Source of the DNA: SZUA-444 sp965226565
GTDB taxonomy: Bacteria; Bacillota; Clostridia; Oscillospirales; Ruminococcaceae
Direction of reading: 5' to 3'
Length of the DNA stretch: 64,000 nt
Assembly (NCBI GenBank): GCA_965226565.1
Contig: CBDDDI010000005.1
Coordinates: 372,001-436,000 of the forward strand
A program made the position numbers and the translations under genes. The notes beneath the pieces were generated by a model. It had not been told where the DNA came from. It did no database searches and worked only from the letters and a program-made list of their open reading frames with translations. Each line of letters opens with the position of its first letter. Positions within the stretch are counted from its first letter, which is position 1. Positions 1 through 8,991 of this stretch are shown here, one piece after another.

Positions 1-575
1 GACATTTCATAAACGACCTGAAGAAATGGCCCGCTTATTTTAATCCAAAATGCTAACGAAGCATAAAATAATTTAATTGCCGTATAAATGAACGCACCAG
101 CAACCACCGATATGATAAATAATAAAATATGTGCTAAATCCACGATAATCACTCCACGCTGGATGGATCGAACCACCAGAATTGTTCCTATAAGCAGTTC
201 TCCAACCGCATCTGGCTGCAGCTTTTCACTAATCACCTGAAAAAACAAATTCATCGGACGAATCATGTAACGGTCAAAATCACCATTGATAACAATTTTC
301 CAGGCAATCATCCAGATATTATCTGTAAACAAATGATCAAGTCCCCTTGGAATTTGTACAAATCCATAAATAAAAATTAACTGATCTAACGTCCATCCTT
401 GTAAAGTTGGTATTTTGCTAAAAACCAGCTGCAAAAAGGCAATTCCCATAATCTGTGTTAAAAAAAAACCCACCAGACCAGTAAAAAAATCCACCTTAGA
501 CTGCATAATTCCTTGAAAAAATTTAGATATCATCAGACAATATAATTTCCAGTATCTTTTTACTTTTTTTTTCAT
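1..575 (-). CDS. ABC-2 type exporter permease, partial (runs off left edge)
   Basis: Membrane subunit of an ABC-2 exporter, with 191 codons visible and the C-terminus beyond the window. The ATG at 575 follows an excellent ribosome site (AGGAGGAAA). The N-terminus is very basic (MKKKVKRYWK) and is followed by hydrophobic helices. The stretch around NGDFDRYMIRPMN is typical of the paired ABC-2 permeases of the COG3694/COG4587 type, as is the matching stretch in the next gene upstream. It is the last visible gene of the cluster operon and starts 12 bases after the preceding permease ends, so the two probably form a heterodimer driven by the adjacent ATPase. Export of the cluster product is an inference from context; the substrate cannot be read from sequence. 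Confidence 0.8.
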   Translation of the reverse strand, partial: MKKKVKRYWKLYCLMISKFFQGIMQSKVDFFTGLVGFFLTQIMGIAFLQLVFSKIPTLQGWTLDQLIFIYGFVQIPRGLDHLFTDNIWMIAWKIVINGDFDRYMIRPMNLFFQVISEKLQPDAVGELLIGTILVVRSIQRGVIIVDLAHILLFIISVVAGAFIYTAIKLFYASLAFWIKISGPFLQVVYEM

Positions 576-587
576 GTGTATTTCCTC

Positions 588-1406
588 CTAACCGCCTAAT
601 ACAACCAGCCTCTTTGTAACTTGATTCCAAATGATACTTCCAACCACATAAAGTCCAACCACCCAAAATACCTGTCTCAATAAAACAAACAAAAGATCAT
701 TTCCTCGATATTTCCCAAGATAAATCATAACCGGTGAGTAAATCATCGATGAAAATGGCAGAAAATTAAAAATCTTTTGAAATACCTCTGGAAAGAAGGA
801 TAATGGTATGAGCTGTCCTGTTAGAAAACTCAGCAAAGCATCCTTTGCAAGTCGCATACCAAAAATATAAGTTGTAAAAAATGCCATCATACCAAAGCAG
901 AAATCAAACAGTACATAGATAAGAAAACTCATTCCACAACTAACCAGAAACAGAAACATATTTGGTACTGACGTAAATGACATGCCTAAAGCAAAATACT
1001 TATACATCTCTAAACCAACCCAGATAAAAACACCTGGCACAAAAAAATGATAAATCTGTTTACCCATTGCCTTAAAAATAAGGCTCATCCGATAATCAAT
1101 CGGCTTGATAAGGTTCATAGATACCGTTCCTTTTACTACATCATCAGAAACGGCATCCGATATAGAGATTGCAACCAATGATTTTGCAATGTATACCATA
1201 AATACATAGACAATCATTTCATTCTTAGTAAATCCACCCATAACTCCGGATTCCGAACTTCTATAAATTGCCATCCATAAGAAATATGAAATAAATGATT
1301 CAAACAAGGTGATAAAGATAAAAAGATAAAACGCACCTTTATATACCATCTGTCTTTTCAGTTCATTAGATGTAAAAGGCATATATACATGTAATTCTTT
1401 TAACAT
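588..1406 (-). CDS. ABC-2 type exporter permease
   Basis: A 272-residue integral membrane protein with about six hydrophobic segments. The segment near residues 90-105 (GTVSMNLIKPIDYRM) is the family's cytoplasmic coupling-type motif and matches the equivalent motif in the partial permease downstream. It belongs to the ABC-2 family of drug and polysaccharide exporters. The start codon overlaps the 3' end of the ATPase gene by 7 bases, so translation is probably coupled. With the ATPase and the second permease it forms a complete ABC exporter placed at the 3' end of the biosynthetic operon. That position suggests self-resistance or secretion of the product. No substrate-binding protein is present, which fits export. 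Confidence 0.85.
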   Translation of the reverse strand: MLKELHVYMPFTSNELKRQMVYKGAFYLFIFITLFESFISYFLWMAIYRSSESGVMGGFTKNEMIVYVFMVYIAKSLVAISISDAVSDDVVKGTVSMNLIKPIDYRMSLIFKAMGKQIYHFFVPGVFIWVGLEMYKYFALGMSFTSVPNMFLFLVSCGMSFLIYVLFDFCFGMMAFFTTYIFGMRLAKDALLSFLTGQLIPLSFFPEVFQKIFNFLPFSSMIYSPVMIYLGKYRGNDLLFVLLRQVFWVVGLYVVGSIIWNQVTKRLVVLGG

Positions 1407-2446
1407 AGTTCAACCATTCCTTTTTTATCTTCGCTTATGGAAATGCCATGATGATAAATTGATTTTACAATTTCTGACAATTTGGTTTCCTGAACCTTGA
1501 CATCGGAAACCTCTGTGTATTTCATAACTTCATTTAACACCTGTGGCACCTGAATATACTTTTTATCAAAAGCTATTGCCATCGTTTTTTTATCGAGTGC
1601 AACTACAAGTTTCGACTCTTCTTCATCAATTCCCAATTCACGAGCGAGATTAAGATCATTTAAGTCTTCTGCCTTCTTAATCTCAATGGTTACGGTACAC
1701 ATTCTTCCATATTTATCTTTTAATTCTGCTAATGTTCCATCATATATTTTTTTTCCTACATCTATAATAATAATCCGATTACAAAGTTCTTCGATGTCTT
1801 CAATATCATGCGTCGTTAAAATAACAGTTGTATTGTATTTCTGGTTAATTTCCTTAATTGCCTGACGAATGTTGTCCTTTACCACCAAATCAAGTCCTAT
1901 GGTTGGCTCGTCTAAAAATAATACCTTGGGATTATGTAATAAAGCTGCTCCAAGATCCGCTCTCATACGCTGGCCCAAAGATAATGTTCTAACTGGTCTG
2001 TCAAAGAATCCTTCAAGTTCAAGGACATTATTTAAGAATTTCATTCTTTCTGTGTACTCTTCATCTGATACATTATAGATTTCTTTCAAAATTGTAAAAG
2101 ATTCACTAAGCGGAAGATCCCACCACAGCTGTGTTCTCTGTCCGAATACTACACCTATGTTCTGTGCATTTTTCTTTCGTTCTTTTCTCGGATTCACTCC
2201 GTTAACAATACATTTGCCTGTAGTTGGTGCTAAAATTCCTGTCATTATCTTAATTGTAGTTGATTTTCCTGCACCGTTACTTCCAATATATCCAACAATT
2301 TCCCCATCCTTAATCTCAAAAGAAATGTCTTCAACCGCCATCTTAGCTACTTTCTCTTTTGATAAGAGTCCCTTCACCGCACCCTTAAGCCCAGGATATT
2401 TCTTAGCAGATATGAACTGCTTGCTAATATTCTTTACTTCAATCAT
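1400..2446 (-). CDS. ABC-2 exporter ATP-binding protein (DrrA/YbhF type)
   Basis: Nucleotide-binding subunit, 348 residues. The Walker A is GSNGAGKST near residue 55, the signature is LSLGQRMRADLG near 155, and the Walker B is VLFLDEPTIGLD, followed by the switch histidine in TTHD. About 100 residues follow the ATPase core, as in DrrA-like exporters. The start has a clear AGGAGAG site. The gene is separated from the upstream AMP-ligase by about 310 bases that hold only a degraded HAD-hydrolase relic. It then overlaps the first permease, so ATPase and permeases are co-expressed. The subunit energises export of the cluster's product; this last point is inference. Confidence 0.93.
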   Translation of the reverse strand: MIEVKNISKQFISAKKYPGLKGAVKGLLSKEKVAKMAVEDISFEIKDGEIVGYIGSNGAGKSTTIKIMTGILAPTTGKCIVNGVNPRKERKKNAQNIGVVFGQRTQLWWDLPLSESFTILKEIYNVSDEEYTERMKFLNNVLELEGFFDRPVRTLSLGQRMRADLGAALLHNPKVLFLDEPTIGLDLVVKDNIRQAIKEINQKYNTTVILTTHDIEDIEELCNRIIIIDVGKKIYDGTLAELKDKYGRMCTVTIEIKKAEDLNDLNLARELGIDEEESKLVVALDKKTMAIAFDKKYIQVPQVLNEVMKYTEVSDVKVQETKLSEIVKSIYHHGISISEDKKGMVELC

Positions 2447-2561
2447 TGTTGACTCTCCTATAATTCACATTTAATTATTAGATTTTCTTTCTTAATTTTT
2501 ACCAATTAAATATTATGAATACTCCATCTTCACATTGCTTAACACAGTTTTACTTTTTTGT

Positions 2562-2708
2562 GTATCACACTGGCTGTATTCCAATCTTAATTGCACCCTC
2601 TATATCACATAAATATTAATCTCCGCAATGCCATATTTCTTCTGCCTTAACACGTGATTTTTCTAATGCTAGTTCAAATATTTTTTTGCTTAGTTTCCGA
2701 AACAAATC
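2562..2708 (-). pseudogene. Relic of a HAD-superfamily hydrolase
   Basis: This lies in the otherwise empty gap between the ABC ATPase and the AMP-ligase. One minus-strand frame reads FRKLSKKIFELALEKS, then EEIWHCGD, a stop, then YLCDIEGAIKIGIQPV and another stop. This matches the C-terminal half of HAD phosphatases (FRKPxxxIFELAL, then HVGDNYxxDVxGAxxxGxxPVWY). The conserved Asn after GD is replaced by TAA and the Trp after PV by TGA. No start or N-terminal half is recognisable. It is a dead remnant, showing that the operon once held or acquired an extra phosphatase-like gene. Confidence 0.6.
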
Positions 2709-2760
2709 ATCTTAGATATTCTTATACGCAATCTTCCTCTAAACTTTCTGCTTTAACACT

Positions 2761-4206
2761 TTACTTTCTTTTAATTTTTCCACTTGGCGTTTTTTCCAAG
2801 GAAGAGACAACATTCAACTTCTTTGGAACTTTATAATCTTCTAATTTATTTTTACAATAACTCCAAAGTTTGTTCGCATCAAATGGAATATCCTCTTTCA
2901 TAACGATATAAGCAATGATTTCTACCACTTCATTTGTCTTGTTTACAGGTTCAACCAATACCTCTAATACATCAGGATAGCCAAGCAAAACTCCCTCGAT
3001 TTCTTCTGGATAAATATTCTTTCCACCACGAGTAAACATATTATCCTTTCTACCTACCACATATAAAAAGCCTTCTTCATCGATGTACGCTAAGTCTCCT
3101 GTATAAAGTTTATGATTCCTTATTGTTTTCTCTGTTTTTTCTTCATTACGGTAGTATCCTCTCATTACATTTGGACCTTGTACCACAATTTCTCCCTTCA
3201 CATAAGGCTTACATTCGTTCCCCCAAGAATCAACAATCATGATAGATACATCCCTGATAGGCTTTCCGCTGGAAGCTGGATGTTTTACAAGCATTTCTTT
3301 TTCTATATAAGTAACACGAGGAGATGCCTCTGTCTGACCATAGGAATAAATAACATTAGTGTCTGGGAACATTTTGATCAGACTGAGAATATCATTTTGA
3401 TTCATGGAAGCTCCGTAAAAGTTAATAATCCTAAGTGCTGATATGTCGTAATTTTTCCTTTTGTTACTTGCCATAATTTCCTTTAACAGTGTTGGCACAC
3501 CAAAGAAAACCGTAGTTTTCTGTTCCTGCATCAAGGATAAAATGGTTACGGAACGCAAAAGCTTTGTTGTCATCATGATACTGCATCCATTATACAGGCC
3601 TACAAATAATTCTCCAATAATACTTGAAGAATGGCTTAAATCCTTAATAAGCAAAATTTTATCTTCTGTTGTAAGCTTTAAATATTCTGAAATGCTTTTT
3701 ACATTACTGCATATATTTTCTTCTGTCAGCATAATTAATTTTGGCATACTTGTTGTACCGGAGGTAAACAAAATTAACCTTATTCCCTCTAAAAAGGTAT
3801 CAACTTCCTTTTCAACTCCATAAACCACAGCAAAGTTTTGCAACGTTAAAACATTTTGATACATTTGTCCAAACTGCGGTTCTTCCATAGCCATTATCAC
3901 AAAATTCACATCATATGCATGACACATGTCAATCAGCTTTTCATTTCCCATTCCATGATAAATAGGCATTGGAATCGCCTCAAGATATGTCAATGCCAAA
4001 AGTGTGAAAGAAAATTTCAGAGGATGATTTATTTTCAGAATTACTTTGCTGTTTTTGCCTATGCCTGCTCCTTTTAGCTGTTTTACTAATTCCATTACTT
4101 TTCTATCTACTTGCTCATAGGAATATTCTTCCTCATCACACTGTAATGCAATTTTTGCTGGCTGTTGCCGATAACCTGCTTTAAATATCTCTTTATATAA
4201 TGCCAT
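2761..4206 (-). CDS. AMP-dependent acyl/aryl-CoA synthetase family adenylating enzyme
   Basis: An ANL-superfamily enzyme of 481 residues that activates a carboxylate as the acyl-adenylate and would pass it to CoA or to a carrier-protein thiol. The P-loop LFTSGTTSMPK is near residue 147. A GQTE motif (YSYGQTEASPR) is near residue 290, YTGDLAYID near 370, and the terminal TPSGKIKRK carries the catalytic lysine of the mobile C-terminal domain. The start follows GTAAGG. It lies next to a second adenylating enzyme of the PaaK/CapK type and downstream of a free-standing ACP. Loading that ACP is a reasonable but unproven role. The specificity pocket cannot be read by eye. Confidence 0.85.
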   Translation of the reverse strand: MALYKEIFKAGYRQQPAKIALQCDEEEYSYEQVDRKVMELVKQLKGAGIGKNSKVILKINHPLKFSFTLLALTYLEAIPMPIYHGMGNEKLIDMCHAYDVNFVIMAMEEPQFGQMYQNVLTLQNFAVVYGVEKEVDTFLEGIRLILFTSGTTSMPKLIMLTEENICSNVKSISEYLKLTTEDKILLIKDLSHSSSIIGELFVGLYNGCSIMMTTKLLRSVTILSLMQEQKTTVFFGVPTLLKEIMASNKRKNYDISALRIINFYGASMNQNDILSLIKMFPDTNVIYSYGQTEASPRVTYIEKEMLVKHPASSGKPIRDVSIMIVDSWGNECKPYVKGEIVVQGPNVMRGYYRNEEKTEKTIRNHKLYTGDLAYIDEEGFLYVVGRKDNMFTRGGKNIYPEEIEGVLLGYPDVLEVLVEPVNKTNEVVEIIAYIVMKEDIPFDANKLWSYCKNKLEDYKVPKKLNVVSSLEKTPSGKIKRK

Positions 4207-4211
4207 ATTCC

Positions 4212-5444
4212 TTACCCCAAATTTATAAATTCTTTTGTTTTGCCTGTTTTACTATCTGGTAAAATGTAATCCACACAATTTACTTCAATTTCAATATCAT
4301 CACCAACTATCTTTTGAACCTCATTCTTATACCGTTCCATTACTTCTTCTTTGTTGCCTTCACCTAGACGTAAGTTAATTACCAGCTTATTCTGAGGCTC
4401 TTTTTGCTTAATCACCTGAAATTGCAAAATCACATTTCTTTTGTAAATTTCACAGATGGATCTGGCAAATCCTGAAAAGATAATGGCATTGAATCTCCTA
4501 TTATTTGAAAACATAAAAAAGTCCGCTTTTCTGCCTCTCTCTAAATGAAGCAGAACGTTAGAATCCTCAAAAACATATTCTCCTAAATCCTCTAACCGGT
4601 AACGCAGCAATGGCCAGGTCTTATTTTTTAACAAGGTAATAACAAGCTCATTTTTTTGATGCTCCTCGTTATAGATTTGCTCGATAAAAATATTATCTTT
4701 GATCACTTCTAACTCCCCTGCATCATTGGAATATGCCATTGGCCAGTATTCTCTACAGCCATATTGATTGGCTGTCTTACATTGAAAAACTTCTTCAATC
4801 ACCTTCTGGTGTTCTTCGTTTACATATTCCCCACTTAGCTCAATAAACTCGAAAGAGTATGGTTGCAAATCATATTTTTTAACGATCAATGCCATATTAT
4901 AAATGGTTGAAGACGGACCATGCAACCATCTTGGCCTAAATTCTACTATTGCCTCCCAGTATTCCTTAAGCTTCTCATCACATAAGTTAAATAAAGGCAG
5001 CAGTATATCATTATCCTTATATAACACCATATCTGCGATGATTTCTGAATCACGATTACGGAACGCATAAAATCTTGCAAATTTATCTGAAGGTCGAAGG
5101 TTTTTCACAAACCTTCGGCGCATTTTCCATAGTATCTTCGAACAGTAAATTTGCTCCTTTACACTACGGTAACAGATAATCGGCTTTCCTTCAGTACCAC
5201 TGGTGGAATCAATAGACAGATCTTCATCACTGTTGTCGATTAAAAACTGCTTGGAATCCTCTCTCACAATCTTCTTTTCCAACAATGGAATTTGCTCCTG
5301 AAAAAATTCCAGCGTAAAATTCTCTATATCTGGTATTTCAAAATTATAATTTTCTCTATAATAGGATACATTTGTCATACAATGACTCAGTAGCTCATAA
5401 AGCTTTTCTTTATATTCCTCGAAATATTCTTTTTGATTATTCAT
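4212..5444 (-). CDS. PaaK/CapK-like (phenylacetate-CoA ligase family) adenylate-forming enzyme
   Basis: Short-form adenylating enzyme related to phenylacetate-CoA ligase and coenzyme F390 synthetase. It has the phosphate-binding loop STSGTEGKPIICYRS, a GCREYWPMAY segment where the family has its YGxTE motif, and PLLRYRLEDLGEY. An upstream in-frame ATG at 5519 would overlap the preceding gene by 83 bases. I chose the ATG at 5444, which has AAGAGG seven bases upstream and overlaps the previous stop by only 8 bases, giving 410 residues. It lies between the Gfo/Idh enzyme and the ANL ligase, 5 bases upstream of the latter. It probably activates an acid for a carrier protein in the pathway; the substrate is unknown. 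Confidence 0.8.
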   Translation of the reverse strand: MNNQKEYFEEYKEKLYELLSHCMTNVSYYRENYNFEIPDIENFTLEFFQEQIPLLEKKIVREDSKQFLIDNSDEDLSIDSTSGTEGKPIICYRSVKEQIYCSKILWKMRRRFVKNLRPSDKFARFYAFRNRDSEIIADMVLYKDNDILLPLFNLCDEKLKEYWEAIVEFRPRWLHGPSSTIYNMALIVKKYDLQPYSFEFIELSGEYVNEEHQKVIEEVFQCKTANQYGCREYWPMAYSNDAGELEVIKDNIFIEQIYNEEHQKNELVITLLKNKTWPLLRYRLEDLGEYVFEDSNVLLHLERGRKADFFMFSNNRRFNAIIFSGFARSICEIYKRNVILQFQVIKQKEPQNKLVINLRLGEGNKEEVMERYKNEVQKIVGDDIEIEVNCVDYILPDSKTGKTKEFINLG

Positions 5445-6873
5445 TGATAACCTCTTTTTTAACAAGTGGGAATAATACCACGGAAGGCATTCCTTTTTCC
5501 TTTTGACATAACGCCTCATATTCCTTTGTTAAAATTTCAATACCAAGATCATGTTCAAAAATCGGATTACCCTTCACTTTACATTTAATAAATTCCTCAA
5601 AGCATTGTTCTCTTGCCTCTTCGTTATATCCCTGCATACTACCATGCTCATTATAAAGGTCATTTAGAGTGAATTTTTCCATTGGAACACCTCCAATAAG
5701 ATCCACATTTCGGTATACAAAAATGTCAAAATGCTCTACTTCTCCTACACCAATATTTCCTTCAATGTTATCTTTAATCTCCTTTGACTGATAACTATGT
5801 ATCTGTATATTCATTAAAGGCCCTATTTCAAGATTCATATATTCATGACGTACTCTTCCATTTGCCTTGTATGTATCTTTTGGAATTATATTCCAGCCCC
5901 TTCTAGAAAACCCATTTTGCATTAGATTCAATGTTACGGTAGAAACTACTTTATCCTGACTCTTAAATTGAATCAGACTATATAAATCGATTTCTCCATA
6001 TTTGTCAAAATTATAATCCTCTATGTTGTCAAATATTTTATCAAACCTGTGGTCATGAAAAAGCTGCTGGTAATCCTGCTTATCAATCATTCCCATAAAA
6101 TCGCTTGGACGGACTGATGTAGCATATAATTCTACATTATCAGGAATCTTTTTCTCCAGTTTATCGTTAATTGATTCAAACCACGCAGCCAAATCTATAA
6201 AGTGGTAACCGCTGTGAAACAACTTTCCATAACCGTATTTATATGGGTGGTTTTCTCTTGCTACAAACTCGTCTGGCATATTCCACATTCCATCACAATG
6301 AGTAATCTGAATCGATGTAATCGGAACACTATATTTTTCAACTGTTTCTTCGGCCAGCTTGTGAACAAACTGATATCCTTTGTGCCATCTTCGCTGGCAT
6401 TGAACCTGCAGGATAACATTATTTTCCTTTGCTTTGCAATACAGACTTTTAATGTCTTCGTATTCCTCTTTAATTTTTTTTGCCATATCCATATTAGTAC
6501 TTACATCTATTGGTGCAGTTAAAGGTTTATCTACCAGGACATGAATACCATTCTTAAGAAACAAACAGATATAGGCATAATGAGCTTTTGGCTCTGTAGA
6601 AATAATTGCATGTGTTATTCCTAATGCCTGAATTCGTTCTATAATTTTTTGCTCATCTTCTTTTGTCAACTCAAGTGCATTTCTCTCCTTTTCATTCAAA
6701 AAGAAAAGTTCTGTCTGCAGCTTTTTATCTTTTACGTATTCTTCAATTTCCGTTTTTTTCGATTCCAAGTCAATAATTAATGCCGGTTTCATTTGATTTA
6801 CTTCAAAACATTTCATATAGATACGTTTTGCATGTGGGCCTAATCCAACTAAAACTGTTTTTATATTCTTCAT
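5437..6873 (-). CDS. Gfo/Idh/MocA-family NAD(P)-dependent oxidoreductase
   Basis: Oxidoreductase of 478 residues, longer than the usual 330-400. The N-terminal Rossmann motif is VLVGLGPHAKR. The family's conserved E/DKP motif appears as VLVDKPLTAP near residue 117, whose lysine is catalytic in relatives. A GYGKLFHSGYHFIDLAAWF segment supplies the catalytic-region His and Asp. The extra length lies in the C-terminal beta-sheet domain. Relatives oxidise or reduce sugar-like and cyclitol hydroxyls using NAD(P). It starts 2 bases after the second ACP gene. It probably modifies a polar intermediate of the cluster; the substrate is not inferable. Confidence 0.82.
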   Translation of the reverse strand: MKNIKTVLVGLGPHAKRIYMKCFEVNQMKPALIIDLESKKTEIEEYVKDKKLQTELFFLNEKERNALELTKEDEQKIIERIQALGITHAIISTEPKAHYAYICLFLKNGIHVLVDKPLTAPIDVSTNMDMAKKIKEEYEDIKSLYCKAKENNVILQVQCQRRWHKGYQFVHKLAEETVEKYSVPITSIQITHCDGMWNMPDEFVARENHPYKYGYGKLFHSGYHFIDLAAWFESINDKLEKKIPDNVELYATSVRPSDFMGMIDKQDYQQLFHDHRFDKIFDNIEDYNFDKYGEIDLYSLIQFKSQDKVVSTVTLNLMQNGFSRRGWNIIPKDTYKANGRVRHEYMNLEIGPLMNIQIHSYQSKEIKDNIEGNIGVGEVEHFDIFVYRNVDLIGGVPMEKFTLNDLYNEHGSMQGYNEEAREQCFEEFIKCKVKGNPIFEHDLGIEILTKEYEALCQKEKGMPSVVLFPLVKKEVINE

Positions 6874-6875
6874 AT

Positions 6876-7118
6876 TTATAATTGCCCAACCCTTTCCCCA
6901 ATATAGTCTGACAATTTTCCATATTTATTAATAACGTCCATCTGTTCTTCTTCAATTTCAATATCAAACTGTTCTTCTATATCCACAATCAATTCTACAA
7001 GGCTTAAAGAATCCATCCCCAACTCATAAACCAAATCATCTTCTCTTTTAATTTCGTAATCCTCTGAAACCTTCGCATAATTCATAATTAAATCATGTAA
7101 TTTTTTCTGTACTTCCAT
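6876..7118 (-). CDS. Acyl/peptidyl carrier protein (second of two)
   Basis: An 80-residue phosphopantetheine-binding protein. The prosthetic-group serine is in LGMDSLSLVELI near residue 35, followed by the acidic helix DIEEQFDIEIEEE that is usual in carrier proteins. It has an AGGAG ribosome site and lies 2 bases from both neighbours (radical SAM upstream, Gfo/Idh downstream), so it is firmly within the operon. It is clearly distinct in sequence from the other ACP at 10236-10475. Two carriers with different adjacent enzymes suggest two separately loaded building blocks, which is an inference. No phosphopantetheinyl transferase is in the window. Confidence 0.92.
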   Translation of the reverse strand: MEVQKKLHDLIMNYAKVSEDYEIKREDDLVYELGMDSLSLVELIVDIEEQFDIEIEEEQMDVINKYGKLSDYIGERVGQL

Positions 7119-7120
7119 TT

Positions 7121-8449
7121 CTATTCTCCTCGTATACTTTCTTTATGCTTTTCAATTGCATTTTCACTCCAAAATAGCGCACACATAATATCTGTATAAA
7201 CTCGTCCTTCCTTTGTGGCAATTAATTGATTCTGTTCCTTTTGCACTAATCCTAATTCAAGAATTGCCTCTGTCTGTTCTTTAAAATCCTCTTCAAAATC
7301 TGTATGAAAAAGCTCTTTGTATTCTTTTAAATCTACTGTTCCAATAAATAGTCCATAAATAGCAAATCTGGATTTTCTTTCTACTTCGTTCATGGCAATT
7401 CCGTAATAGTTCATATTTTCAAATCCCTGTGTCAAATACTCATCCATAAGCTGTTTTCTCTTCTTTGGATTAAATCTACTCTCCACTGTATAATGCATAT
7501 GGTAGTTATAGCTTCTTGCTGCACAGCCTACTCCCATAGTATCGATTCCCTGATACTCATATATTTTCTGCTGGTGCGTGGAAGGCTGATTCTTTCTTAC
7601 GAATTTCACACTGGATTCACAATAATAATCTTGTGAAAGCAGATAATCATAAACCACACGGAACAAATCGTATTTTTGCTTGTTGGACATGGTATTACTG
7701 CCTCTTTTTATCATGCTGCTTTCTTTACCTGCTAATGGATAAATAGAAATGGTTTCTGGCTTAAATTCCATCAACTTAGTCAAAGTATCCATAAACAATT
7801 CTGGCGTCTGCCCACCAATTCCATTTATAACATCTATGTTTATGTTCATGTCATACTTTCTCATAATATCTGCCAGCTCTAACAAATTGTAATTGCTTTC
7901 CCTGTTAATCTTCTGTCGCAAGTCAAGGTTCAGACTCTGCACTCCAAGACTAAGTCTTCTAATCCCAACTTCCTTCAGCCCTTTAATATACTCCTCATGA
8001 ATCAGCTCAGGTGAAATCTCCATAGATGGTTCTAGCTTCTCATCTAATACAAGGGATGACTTATATAAGGTATCAAAAATCTTATCATATTCTTGAATTG
8101 GTATATGATTTGGAGTACCGCCTCCAAAACAAATCGATTTTATCTTCCCACCATTTCCATGATTTAAATAGGCTGCATAGGTAGTCATCTGATGATTTAA
8201 CTGTTCAATATACTTGTGAATGTAATCTACATCATTCTGAGCAATGGTAAAAAATCCACAATAAGGACATAATGACTTGCAAAATGGAATGTGATAATAC
8301 AGATTTAAATCCTTTCTATCTTCCCACACCTTTTGAAAGTCCACCTCTATAGGTTCATAAGCAAACTGTCCTGGATACATTGCCATGGTAAAGCCGGTCC
8401 AGTATCCCATTTTCATCTGTGTCTTTAAAATCTTTGCAATTTTATTCAT
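7121..8449 (-). CDS. HemN/HemW-like radical SAM enzyme
   Basis: Radical S-adenosylmethionine enzyme of 442 residues. The [4Fe-4S] cysteines are in FCKSLCPYC (CxxxCxxC; Cys57, Cys61 and Cys64), just after the HemN-type YYHIP lead-in. ICFGGGTPNHIP is the family's GGGTP motif and LSLGVQSL another HemN landmark. A C-terminal HemN-like region follows. It is a pathway paralogue rather than the heme enzyme: a separate HemZ is at 16931-18385 and this gene is embedded in the ACP operon. HemN-like enzymes in natural-product clusters do methylation, cyclopropanation and C-C chemistry; the reaction here is unknown. Confidence 0.88.
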   Translation of the reverse strand: MNKIAKILKTQMKMGYWTGFTMAMYPGQFAYEPIEVDFQKVWEDRKDLNLYYHIPFCKSLCPYCGFFTIAQNDVDYIHKYIEQLNHQMTTYAAYLNHGNGGKIKSICFGGGTPNHIPIQEYDKIFDTLYKSSLVLDEKLEPSMEISPELIHEEYIKGLKEVGIRRLSLGVQSLNLDLRQKINRESNYNLLELADIMRKYDMNINIDVINGIGGQTPELFMDTLTKLMEFKPETISIYPLAGKESSMIKRGSNTMSNKQKYDLFRVVYDYLLSQDYYCESSVKFVRKNQPSTHQQKIYEYQGIDTMGVGCAARSYNYHMHYTVESRFNPKKRKQLMDEYLTQGFENMNYYGIAMNEVERKSRFAIYGLFIGTVDLKEYKELFHTDFEEDFKEQTEAILELGLVQKEQNQLIATKEGRVYTDIMCALFWSENAIEKHKESIRGE

Positions 8450-8464
8450 CTTAAAGTAATCCCC

Positions 8465-8980
8465 CTATTCTATCTGTTCCAGATAATTAAGCACATCTGT
8501 TTCTCTTTTGACCCATGGATTTTGTTCTCTGTCTGTGTCCTTTAAAATGTTCTGATTATTTTGAATCGCTTCTTCTATTTCCACAAAAACAGGAATAAAA
8601 TTCTGTTCCTTTTCATATTGGTCCAGATTTTGTTTCTTTTGTATACTTTCATTAATTTCAACGTTATAATATTCCGACTTCATGGAAAAATATTTTCTTG
8701 ATTCAAATTTATCAGAGTTTTGTTCCAAAACATTTCCCAAAAGATCTCCTACCTGTGTTAGGCGATAACCTGTTTCTTCTAACATTTCTCTGGAAAGACA
8801 TTCTCTTAAATCTTCTCCGTCTTCATAGCCTCCACCTGGAAATTTATAATCACCTTTATTGGTGTGTATCAGTAATATTTTTCTTCCTTTTTTTACTACC
8901 GCTTTGACCGACTTTCGGTAAATTACCTCTGCTCCTTCTGGCAGCTTAAGTATTCCATAAAAAATTTCAAATTTCATCAT
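8465..8980 (-). CDS. NUDIX hydrolase
   Basis: A 171-residue protein with a complete Nudix box (GGYEDGEDLRECLSREML followed by EETGY; pattern GX5EX7REUXEEXGU) near residues 50-73. The box binds divalent metal and cleaves nucleoside diphosphates linked to another group. The remaining residues are charged and not diagnostic for a subfamily. Two adjacent ATGs (8980 and 8977) are possible starts. It sits between the BtrH-like gene and the radical SAM gene with short spacers, so it is likely co-transcribed. It may act as a house-cleaning enzyme or hydrolyse an activated intermediate; both are guesses. Confidence 0.9.
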   Translation of the reverse strand: MMKFEIFYGILKLPEGAEVIYRKSVKAVVKKGRKILLIHTNKGDYKFPGGGYEDGEDLRECLSREMLEETGYRLTQVGDLLGNVLEQNSDKFESRKYFSMKSEYYNVEINESIQKKQNLDQYEKEQNFIPVFVEIEEAIQNNQNILKDTDREQNPWVKRETDVLNYLEQIE

Positions 8981-8991
8981 TCATGCTACCC

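Noticed and set aside
2157..2474. Plus-strand open frames opposite the ABC ATPase
   Set aside because: They overlap a clear ABC ATPase on the other strand and have no family resemblance.
7121..8449. Heme-biosynthesis HemN/HemW
   Set aside because: The gene is embedded between an ACP and a NUDIX gene in the biosynthetic operon, and a proper HemZ is encoded elsewhere in the window.
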